Below, piece by piece: positions 46,236 to 56,196 of a stretch of DNA of 64,000 nt. Position 1 is the first letter of the stretch, and every line of letters starts with the position of its first letter. The notes beneath the pieces were generated by a model. It did not search any database. It saw nothing but the letters and a program-made list of their open reading frames with translations, and was not told where the DNA came from. A program made the translations under genes and the position numbers. Source of the stretch: Balamuthia mandrillaris. Taxonomy: Eukaryota; Discosea; Longamoebia; Balamuthiidae. The stretch lies in the NCBI GenBank assembly GCA_031835245.1, contig JAVKOQ010000015.1, positions 352,078 through 416,077 on the forward strand. The letters are read 5' to 3'.

Positions 46236-48025
46236 TTAGTACCACGGTAGAGAAAGCTTGACAGCACCGCTGTCGCCCTGTTGTTCCTCATCCTCATCAA
46301 TGGCGGCCTTGTTCTGTTGAGAAGGACAGGAGCAAGTCTCGGAGCTATCGCTGGAGCGACCAGAGTCGCTGCCGCCTCCGATGGGGTCGAGGTCACCAGG
46401 CAAGCTAGTAAGAAGGCAGTCAGCGCTGCCCCATCCACGTTCGCTCCAGGTATCGCGGCAGAACTCGTTGATGGAGGTGGATGAGAACTCAGTCTCGTCC
46501 CTCTTCACGTACGAAGTCATGAGCTTAGTGCCGTGTCTGGCACCGAAGTTGTGGCCGATCTCATGAGCCACAATGTAGAACTAAACAAGACAAAGAAAGA
46601 AGGGTGGCTTGGTAAGTTTATCAGCTGTTGGGAAAAGAAGAGAAAGAAGTACGTACTCCGGAAGAACCAGTGGCATAGGAAGAAATGGCAGCACCGGCAA
46701 TGGTTCCTTCACCAGAAGGACAGTTGCCGCAGCACTCATTGCAAGCAGAGTAGTAGCAAACAACACCGTACCATCCCCTTCCTCCGGAACTGATGGAAAC
46801 AAATGAATGAGCACAAGGGCCAAAGGAAGGAAGAACAGAGAGATGAAGAAAGCACGAGAAAGGGTGGAGACATACATGCAACCAGACATAAGATGCCAGA
46901 GACCAATGGTGCGGTCAGTTTGCTTGGCCCTCCAGGCGGAGAACAAGCTGAGTCTCCTTCCTCTGGTCTGACAAGAGGCAGAGTTCCATGCCTCGCTGCT
47001 GCTGCTGGAAGAAGAGGACTGAATGACAACGGACTTGACGACGGGCTTGACCTTGACGGCCTTCATGTAGGGGGTCTGGATAGCGTTCCAGAGGAAAGTG
47101 ATGAGGGAGAGAACCTTGTCCTTGCCGCCAGCCTTCCTTGTGTATTGAGCATCAGCAGCAACACCCATGACGAGGTAGGTGGTGCGGCTGGGAGGGCAGC
47201 TGGATTGCCTTTCCTCGAACATGTCGTCCTCAACCATCAGCTCTTCTTCTTCGTCGTTTCCACATGAGGCGTGATCGTCCTCTTCCTCACCGCGTTTGAA
47301 GGGGCTGTCGACAGCCATGTTCTCCTCGCTCTCCAGGTAGACCAGCATGTCTTCCTCCATGTTGAAGTCCAGGCTCCTCTTGGAAAGGGTCTCGTGGTGA
47401 AGATAGGCGGGCTCCACCATGTAGCCTTCCTTCTTTGCGTGGTTCCAGATGCGCATGTGGAAGGTTCCTTTCTTCTCGTCAATGGCAACGGCGGCAACGG
47501 CGGAGACGGCAGTTTTCTCCATTCCATCGATGAGACCCTCTCCGTGGTATGCCTTGTTCTCAGGGACGAAGGACTCGACCAGCTCTCCATCCTCGAAGAC
47601 GTTGACGGCGGCGTTGCGGGTGAACAGCTCCATGTTGCGTTTCAAGGTGATGTTGAAGGTCCTGTCGAGGGCTTGGAAGGACATCACCAAGTCGCTCACG
47701 TGCTCGGCTTGTTCAGTGGTCAACTCACGCTTAGCCCACGCTCCGCCCAACACACGATCATACGAAATGCTCTTTAATACTTGGAAGCTTGCAGGAAGCA
47801 CCACTTCCCTACGCACTTTGTTAAAGTAAAAACGAACATTTTAGTTGTGGCCATTACAAAGTGAGAGAGAGAGAGCGAGAGAGCGAGAGAGAGATACGCA
47901 CTGTCGATTGATCCGGCAATGGTATTGTCTTCCTCAAAGTCAGGGAAAGAGTAAGCGAACGTTCCGGCAACAAAGGCCATCAACAAAACGAGAAGGCCCA
48001 ACGTCGAAGCAGTACGTTGATGCAT
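46236..48025 (-). CDS. Secreted zinc metalloprotease, M12B (ADAM/reprolysin)-like
   Basis: Exons 48025-47902, 47815-46876, 46789-46657 and 46580-46236 join in frame to 513 residues. A signal peptide (LGLLVLLMAFVAGTFA) leads into a prodomain with FxxxLKRNMELF, as in reprolysin propeptides. The catalytic domain starts near RTTYLVMGVAADAQYT and contains FYIVAHEIGHNFGARHG, the metzincin HExxHxxGxxH zinc site, with LMTSYVKRDE as the Met-turn. Cys-rich WYGVVCYYSACNECCGNC lies just before it. The tail is Ser/Asp-rich with no disintegrin domain or TM, so a soluble secreted enzyme is likely. It might act on host or extracellular proteins, which is inferred. One intron has a sense (CT)n tract. Confidence 0.88.
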
Positions 48026-48969
48026 TGTTGAGACTTGGTTAAAAAAGAGTTGTTTGCTTTCGAGTTGTTTGCTTTGTTGTTTTGTTTGTTTGTTTTGTTT
48101 GTTGATGAAGAGAAGACGAAGATGAAAAGCGTTCTTCATTTTATAGTTGAAGGAGTGGGCCACAAACGGAGTTGGTCATCTGGTCTTTCGTTGTTTGGAA
48201 CCAGCAACTATCGGGAATGTAAATGCAAGGTCGACAAGGAGTTGCTCGTGGTCATACATGACCTATAATGAACGTGCGCCAAGAGTACCAGATAAGGGAG
48301 CTAATAACAAAAGAAAAAAGTCCATACTGTTGGTACCTATATTTGTTTCCGTTTTTTGGTTCTCGGGCGAAGGGGCACCCGCAATATAGCTCCCAGAAAG
48401 CAGTATTTTCATAATTGGGCAACCCCGCCAAGGTTGTTGTGGTTTAGCCGAAGGAACCGCCCAAAAAGACAATCTGTCGGGGGCCACAATACCATCTTCA
48501 TCTGTACATTCAAATAACATTTGGCGAAGGCCACAAACGAAACCGAAGAACACAAGAAACCAGATATACATCTTGAGATAGCCTTACAATAGGGGCTGCA
48601 GCAAGTGAAAACATAATATTATATTTTGATTGGTTCTCGAAACAAAGTAGAAGTGGAAGTGAGTGCGAACCCTTCTATTACCTCCTTCTATTGGCAATAG
48701 CGTAACGGAGTTTGACGGAGACGAAAGTCGCCTATCTCCGTTTTCGTTTTTTATCGTATCGTCTGTTCGTTCCGTAACGAACCTCGCATGTGCCCCACGA
48801 ATAGGCAACAGGTAACGAACACAAAGAAGTTTGCTGAGCATGAGAACATACCTCCAAGCCAGGTCATCGCGTTCCGGGGTTCTCACGCCTGCTTCCCTCC
48901 CTTCATTTCCTTCGGTTCCCCGACGTTTATTAAACGTCGACAAGCCCGAGGTTTCCATTCCGTGTCGTC
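48026..48969. other. Divergent intergenic region; possible small secreted ORF
   Basis: Both the protease and methyltransferase promoters lie here. A leftward frame at 48571-48263 (102 residues) starts with a signal-peptide-like MYIWFLVFFGFVCGL but has no recognisable domain. It may be a first exon, a small secreted protein or chance. The right part holds a duplicated GTTC/CGTAACG-like texture but no clear element. Confidence 0.3.
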
Positions 48970-50691
48970 ATGGTTTACAAACAAAAAAAAGAAATGATCA
49001 TGCAGAAGAAGCACAAGGCAGAGAGCAGTGGTAGCGCAAAGCAGGAGCAGGAGCAGGAGGTAGTGTTTGTGCAGTGCGATCACTCCCATCAAAGTAGGCT
49101 GGCCGACTACTTTCCGGAAATATATGGGCAATGGTGCAGCGGGTCAACACTCAGCTGCGGAGCCACTTTCGGCAAAGGGGAGGCCGATCACACCAAAGCT
49201 TTCTGTTATTTTCTGCCTGATGGAGAGCGCCAAAACCGTCGAAAGACCAAGTTGCGGCAAGGTTGAGAGTCGCCCTTTTCCACTCTTTTTCAACATGTGC
49301 TGACGTTGTTGAACCCTACCAGAACTTGTTGTATTGAGCACCTCTCACAGAGACACCTTTTTGGAACAAGCTTTTGATGACCCTTTTCTCTATCGCTGTG
49401 TAAAGCGGTACTTGGTTTGTCAGCACCTCCAGAAAGCCCATATTGTGTGGAGCCAAACACATGCATGCGATGGTGAAGACATGCAGCCGTCACTGTCGCA
49501 CAGTCTTTGGTTCCTTGAGGATCTTGCTTATTCCTACGCCAAAGAGAACTATGTACGTTTTCTTTTTTCTTTTTTTTTTTACCTCCTCCGTTCTCCTTCT
49601 CCAGTCCCTCAAAGTTCTAAAAGTTGGAGGTATACCTATAGGTTTTGAGACTACAAGTCTTTCCAGGTGAACTCTTGTCGTCTGTTGTGGATATCCTGTC
49701 TCCGTTGGTTCGCTTAGACCCAAAGAGTTTTACTCATGTGCTCTCCGTTGTTTGTATCAGCGACAACGTGATCATGACGCCCTCTCCACCTCTTGCTGAC
49801 ACAGTGAAGGAAGTCAAAGCGACAGAAGGAGAACAAGCCGAGCAGGATCGAGCGGAGCGCGTAAGCTTTTACTACGGCCTAGTATCTCGTCAACAATTCT
49901 GGTCGGTTGAAACGGCCATTCACTCCATTCCCATGAACCGGCTCACTCGGGCTCATTTCAAGCTGCGAGAAGCATTAGAGAGGATGAAAGAACCGCTAGA
50001 ACTTCCCATAAACATCAAGAAGGAATACTTTCATCAACGCAAAAGCGGAGAAGGTGGAGGCGTCATGGTGCAACAAGATTGGGAGAAGCGGTTCATCGCT
50101 GTGGACGTGGGGGCTTCGCCTGGAGGATGGACTCAGTATCTCAGCACTTTTGCTTCTCTTGTCATTGCTGTCGATCCCGCCGCTCTTCGGATAAACCCTT
50201 TGCCGCCCAACGTTGTCCATCTTCAAATGAAAAGCGAGGAGGCGGTGCCCTACATCAAACAATTGGTTGCTGCTCGCGAGCAAACAGAACAACCGGCACA
50301 AGATAAGGAGCAGCAAGGCATCGTCATTGAGAAGGGTGCAACGGAGGACCATCACAAAGACGGGGAGAAAAAGGAGGTGGATGCAAACAAGAATGGCAAC
50401 CAGGTGGATTTGATCACTTGTGACATGAACCAAAGCGCTGAGATAGTGGCAGGCATATTGGGCGACGTGGTACCTTTGCTGCGGGTTGGGGGACACCTGG
50501 TGCTGACTCTCAAATTCCCTCGACGCACCGAAAAGAACATCAAGGACAAAGTGGAAGCCATCAAGGCTGAGTTTGTGGCCAAGTTTCCCGATTTCGATGT
50601 GTTGCGCGTCCTATGGCTGCTCAGCAACATCAACGAGCGGACTTTATTTGCGGTCAAAAGAGAGAACAGGGCAGAAGGGCAGACTTGTTAA
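48970..50691 (+). CDS. FtsJ-type (RrmJ fold) 2'-O-ribose methyltransferase
   Basis: Likely exons are 48970-49261, 49323-49552, a 25-base micro-exon 49605-49629 and 49667-50691, which together keep frame for 523 residues. The C-terminal domain has the SAM motif AVDVGASPGGWTQYL and a full K-D-K-E set: RAHFKLREAL, ITCDMNQSA, LVLTLKFPRR and NINERTLFAVKR. This is the FtsJ/RlmM-like ribose methyltransferase group acting on rRNA or tRNA. The N-terminal 170 residues are less conserved. A low-complexity Glu/Lys/His insert (EKGATEDHHKDGEKK) interrupts the Rossmann fold. The micro-exon and the 37-base intron after it need RNA evidence. Confidence 0.82.
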
Positions 50692-51073
50692 CTGAAGAGC
50701 TTGCCAGCAACTTGCTGTAAGGCCCATAAATAAACACCAAAACCGAAAAAAAAAAAGATATACAAAAGAAAAAGATCTAAAATTATCTTATATTGGCGGT
50801 GTAACGCGAAGGCGGCGCAAAGATCATAAGATCTAAGGACAACGAAAAAAGAAATCAACGTTAGTTAGATTAATATGACGTCACCACCGATTGCTGATCT
50901 GAAGATAATGAACATTGACTCCTCGAGCAAAAAAGAGAGAAATAAAATCAAAGTGAGAGAGAGAAAAGGGACACTCCTCCGGCCGGCCGCACCTCCTCCC
51001 CACCCCACCCCACCCCACCCCTACCCCTACCCCTTCCTTTTTCTTTTCTTTTCTTTTCTTTTTTTAAAAACAA
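50692..51073. other. Spacer with C-rich (CCCCA/CCCCTA) tract and palindromic AGATCT sites
   Basis: A C-rich run of CCCCA then CCCCTA units lies at about 50996-51034, followed by (TTTTC)n, just before the PPR-like start codon. The minus strand of this tract could form a G-quadruplex. Two AAGATCTAA-like sites occur at about 50772 and 50828. Confidence 0.6.
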
Positions 51074-54000
51074 ATGAGGACGCAGCGGTACCGTGTGTTG
51101 TGGCTACGGCAGCACCACGATTCGTATGCTGGAGGCAGGCTTGCCATTTCTTTCCCTCCTCCGCAAAGCCGGCCACTGTTGCTCGCGGCTCGCAGCCACC
51201 ATTCCTCCTCTTCCTCAGCTTTGCCGCTCTGCCACACCTCCTCTAGTACCCCCTTCAGGCAAGCGCTTTTTCGTTCCCGCCTGTCTCCTTCCACATGGGT
51301 AGCCTACTGCTCTCCTCCGTCAACGCGAAACGGGGTGGCAGGCCAGTTTCGTCGTGCCGCCACTCTTGCGGAAGAAAATCAGCCTACCCAAGCGGCCCTC
51401 CAGCAAGAACTCTCAAAACTGTCCGAGCTCCGCGACCAACGACAGATCTACGCAACTGTCGATCGGTTCCTATCGCTGCCCTCCTCTTCACCCATCCTGC
51501 AGAACATAGACACCTTTACTACCCTGATGCGTGTCTGTAGCAACGCGAACCACACGGAACAAGCCACTTCTACTTTCCTCAAGTTGCAAGAGTGTGGCCA
51601 TGCCCCTACTCTTCCCCTTTTCAACTTTTACCTCAGGAACCTCAGCCGAAACAAGGACTTGAACGGTTTGTTTATTCTTTTTCTTTATGTTTGTTTGTTG
51701 TTTGTTTGTTTTTTCTTTTTTGGTTCTCTCCCTCTCTCCCTCTCTCGCTGAATCTATTTTGCAAGTGACTGACTGCTCCTTTGTTGACATGATTTGGGGC
51801 ACTGTGTGGGTCCTCCCGTTACTTGAATTGAAAACAGGAGCGCTGCGATTGTTGGATATGATGCAGCACGAGTACAAAATGCTACCAAACTCAGTATCTT
51901 TGAACTATATATTATCTTGCCTATATTTCTGTTTGCGTACGCATGAAGTTCAAGCACCCAGTGTCTACGACCATTTTAACATTAACGGAGGGGTTAACAA
52001 AAAGCTCCTCTTGGCCTTTGAACTGTTTAACGACATGGTCACCGACAAGTAAGATTATTATATCCTTCTGTTTGTGTTCCGTTCTCGTTCTCGTTCTCGT
52101 TCTCGTTCTCGTTCTCGTTCTCGTTCTCGTTCTCGTTCTCGTTCTCGTTCTCGTTCTCGTTCTCGTTCTCGTTCTCGTTCTCGTTCTCGTTCTCGTTCTC
52201 GTTCTCGTTCTCGTTCTCGTTCTCGTTCTCGTTCTCGTTCTCGTTCTCGTTCTCGTTCTCGTTCTCCTCTCTCTCGCCCTCTCTAACGTAAATGCTTGTG
52301 AAGATACGGAGAAGCAGGAAAACCAAATGCCTACACCTACTATCTAATGCAAAAGGTTTATATATATATATGTCTTTCACTCTTGTATTTAGATTTTTCA
52401 TGCTAACTTCTTCTTCCAGATTTCACAGGAGGTAGGCAGTGAGGGTGCTCTTCTCTTCTTTTGGCGAGAGCGGGCCAAGTTATTTCCTATCAACGCCAAA
52501 GACTTTGCTAAGTTGCTGATGGATATAATGGACTGTAGCGGAGGGTTGAGTGTCAATGCGGTGATGGAGTTAGTGGAGCTGTTGTCTCAAATGACTCCAA
52601 AAGGAGGTTACGATGAGAAAGGAAAGGCAGAAGAGAAAGATGAAAAATTGACAAAGTACGAAAAACTATTGGAGTTGAACAGATACGACATGGAGTTGAT
52701 GTTGCACGATGTGAACGAGCCCGCAATAGCAGAACTGTGGCGGCGTTTAATTCTCAAGTGTGCAGCCCTTGCGGACTTTGAGAAAGCGCTTCATCTCTTC
52801 AGGACGGCACGAGCCAAAGACCTGCTCACCCCCGCCAGCAATCTCTACATTGACCTTCTTAGCGTCTACTCTTATTGCACGGAAGTCCTCTCTCTCAAGT
52901 ATCAGACGTTAGACAACATGCATCAACGCGCTTTGATCATGGAAAACGCCCTTTCCATTCCTCTATCTGAGCTACAATCGCTTAAAGACGAACAGGAAAC
53001 CAGTGACCTGTTTCTGGAAGGGCATGAAGATATTACTGCTCTGGACTTGCTAAATGACCTAGAGGTCCTGCGTCGGCGTGAATTAAGTCGTTCTACAGCG
53101 ATGGACGATAACCACGCCCAACACGGCAGAGAAACAGTGCGAGAAGATATGGATAGCCTGTTGGTCACGGCTCAACGGTCACAAGCCTGGGCTGACAAGC
53201 TCGCTGATGAATTGCTTCGTAACTTTCATCAAGTTGTGGAAGGAGAAGGAAACGGAGTGGAGGCTATCAAGCGGTTGTTTCATCTTGCGGTCTCAACCCA
53301 TCAACCTTCCTCCTCTCCCGAACAGGAAGAGTTGTGGAAAAACAGGCTCTTCGGCAGCCTTCTCCACAGCTTGGTTCACAACAAGATGACCAGCAAAGCG
53401 GTGCAAGTACTCAATTGGATGGAGGAAGCTAACTTTGCACCTACCGCAAATATGTACTCAGCAGTCATGAAAGGTTTCGCCCGAATCGGAGACTGGGACA
53501 ATATTGTCACCCTTTACAATCGTATGGTGGAGCGAGGATGTCAGCTGAATCACACTGTTTATGGCCAACTCTATGAGTACGTGTTCCTTCCCTTCGTGCT
53601 ACGTTTTCCACTCTAGTTGTGTGTACTCTCGGTTTTCTGTGCGTTCTCGTTTTGCTTCGGTCGTTCCCTTGTTCACTGCTTATCTGTTTCTCTTCCATCT
53701 TCTCGCTTTCTCTTCTTTTCTCTTTTTTGAAGATCCTTCCTTCTCTTTCTCCCACCCATTTTCTCACTGTGCTTATCCAACACAGCGCTTTAGGTGTGCA
53801 TTGCGATCTGAAGCGCCAGCAAGCCGAGTTTAAAGTTAGGCAGCAGCCCACTGTTTTAGAACAGCTGACTTCGCACATCGCCAACAATCCAAATATGACG
53901 CCAGTGAGTGTCAAACACAAGTATAAGGAACTTGAGGCTAATGTAAGACATAGTCTCCCATCTCTTTCTCGTTCTCTCTTTTCGCTTCTCTCGTCCTCTC

Positions 54001-55919
54001 GCTCTCATTAGTTATCTTCTTTATTCACATTCTTACTCTTGTTTAGAGAGCAGAAGCTTATACCAAGACTGTTGATGACATACTGGCAGAGCAAAAGCCA
54101 AAATTTTTGTTCATAGGAGAAGAGATGAACAAGCATGGAGTAAAACATTCTCTTTACTCGCTTCATAAGTTAATTCAAGCTCTAGGCAAAACTCATCAAG
54201 CGAGGCAAGCCATCTCTTTGATCGAGATGATGCTAGTTGGTAATGTCAAAGGTATACCCACCTGGTCTGATGAGTACGGCCTCCATCCCATCCTTCCGTT
54301 CCGTGACATACGAAAAGAATCAAATGCAGAACAAGTCACCGTTGACCACCTGCTCAAAATAAGGTACGTTTAGCAGTGATTAGACAACACAAAGCAGAGA
54401 GAGAGAGAGAGAGAGAGGAGAGGAGAGGAGAGGAGAGGGAGAGAGATAAGGATAATGCACAAAGCACAACAAAAAAAAAAATAAATGAAAGTGGTGTCAA
54501 AGAAGCTAATGTCATTTTTTTTCTTCTCTGATCAGCACAAAGCTGCCAAGGGACTTACTCGCTCGCCGTTTTAAAGAAAATACAGAGCAAGCACTTCCAC
54601 TTTATCCTAACACACTCACTTTTAACATATTGCTGAACGCACTGAACACTCATCCTACTCTGGATACGCTTAATGAAGTCGACAAAGTGACAAAGCTCAT
54701 GCGAAATGCAGGGAAAACAATGGAACTACCCTTCGATAATTTCACATTCAACGAGGTACCTTATCTTCTAATTGCTTATTTTTTTTCTTGCTAACACTTG
54801 CTGAGCTTTGTTTTGCTTCCCTTCCTTGTTTTGGTTTTAATGCTTTGCACTCAGATATTGGTGGCACATGCGGACCGGTATAGTTTCACCAGACAGGAGG
54901 ATCAAAGAGCAGCAATCCTGGACTCGGCCTTGGCGACTTACATGAAGATGAAGAAGAAGAAGCTAAAACCAGACGGCGTGACCATAGGTATCCTCTTCAG
55001 ATTTGTAGGATCGCGGAGCAGAGGCATGTACCGAAGGTATTCTCCACTGGCAATAGCGGCCTACATGGGACGCAAAAAAGCGTTGCATGAAGCCCGAAGC
55101 AAGCAATCAGACCTTTCTCTGCCTGTCGAGGAGGAGGAAGAGAAGCTACTGCAGCAAAACGGGATGCTGATGAAGGAGGATACTGGGTCGGATGTGGCAC
55201 AGCTACTGGACGACCAGCTCACACTGGAGTCGGAAATGGATTTCGCTGAGTTGGACACGTTGCTGGACATAAACGAGGCTGGACCTTCAGCCACACTTCT
55301 ACCGACGTCTAAAGAGGCGGAGCACGACCCAAACGAGTATGAACGACTTGAAAAATTCATATGGGAGGAAGTGACAAACTACAGTTTGGCCGGCAAGCCA
55401 GAATTTGAGACTGTTTGGTACAACACCCTCGTGAGGCAACTCAGCCACGTGAACCTCGACCGTGCCTTACGTTACTACCAAGAGGCCCGGAGCAAAGGCT
55501 ACCTTCTCAACATCAACTACATTTCGTTTTGGAACCTTGGCCTTGGCCTGTTAAACGAGGACGACTTGCCCCGCTTCTTGCGGTTGTTCCAGGACTTTGC
55601 TACGGTCTACCCTCATTCCCTCTCTCTCTTTGAGCACTTGGCCACCCGGTGGTATTACTTTATGGGCGGCCACACAAAGCAACACCTCGTGGTACAAGCT
55701 AGCCACATGACCGCCATCCAATCGAGCCAAGCTTGTCAGGGCTTGGTCAGCTTCATCCTTCACCTCTATCAAGAGCCTCTTTCCCCGCCTATCTCCCTCG
55801 CCAACAAACAACGCACCACCACCAGCAGCAGCGACGACAACCACCACCAGGAGGAAGGCAGTCGCAGGAGAGAGGACATGAGAAGGGGTAGCCGTAGGCG
55901 AGATCAATTTAATTTTTAG
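51074..55919 (+). CDS. Pentatricopeptide-repeat-like protein, probably mitochondrial
   Basis: Eight exons (51074-51665, 51838-52048, 52304-52355, about 52420-53576, about 53785-53941, about 54046-54363, about 54535-54757, about 54855-55919) give roughly 1,250 residues. PPR-like 35-residue helical hairpins are visible, for example KAVQVLNWMEEANFAPTANM followed by YSAVMKGFARIGDWDNIVTL and YNRMVERGCQLN, also VDTFTTLMRVC-like and KPNAYTYYLM segments. The N-terminus is Arg/Ser-rich with few acids, like a mitochondrial presequence. PPR proteins bind organellar RNA. Long charged segments separate the repeat blocks. The third exon is only 52 bases, beside an intron dominated by a TTCTCG repeat. Confidence 0.78.
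52078..52266 (+). repeat. (TTCTCG)n hexanucleotide repeat in PPR intron 2
   Basis: About 31 near-perfect copies of TTCTCG occupy most of the intron between 52048 and 52304. It has no stop codon in several frames and so creates artefact frames (RSRS..., ENEN...). Confidence 0.95.
54398..54450 (+). repeat. (GA)n/(GGAGA)n repeat in PPR intron
   Basis: A purine repeat lies in the sense strand of a PPR-gene intron, opposite to the pyrimidine bias of most introns here. Confidence 0.85.
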
Positions 55920-56196
55920 TCGACTTTCATTTCTTTTTCCTTTTTATTTATTTATTTATGCGACGAAGCGGTGGTGGTGCTCTCTTCGTCGGCAAAAAAA
56001 AAAACCGGTCGACCGTTGTGGTTGAGTTTGTTAGGGGAGGACTCGTTTAGGGGGGGCAAAAGAAAAAGTAGCAGTCGTGCACAGCGGAAGGGAAGGGAAG
56101 GGAAGGGAACGGAAGGGAAGGGAAGGAAGTTGAAACAGGAAGAAGAAGAAGAAGAAGAAAGAAAAGCACGTCGTCTCTGAGCCCCAGAGGACAGAC
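55920..56196 (+). promoter_or_regulatory. 5' leader/promoter of SecG-like gene with (GGGAA)n G-rich tract
   Basis: A GGAAG repeat with eight or so GGG runs at 56087-56129 lies on the sense strand about 70 bases before the start codon. If transcribed it could form an RNA G-quadruplex. A (GAA)n tract follows. Confidence 0.55.

Noticed and set aside
52039-52401. Frames of Arg-Ser, Leu-Val and Glu-Asn repeats
   Set aside because: They come from the TTCTCG array inside a PPR intron, which the flanking exon phases require to be spliced out.
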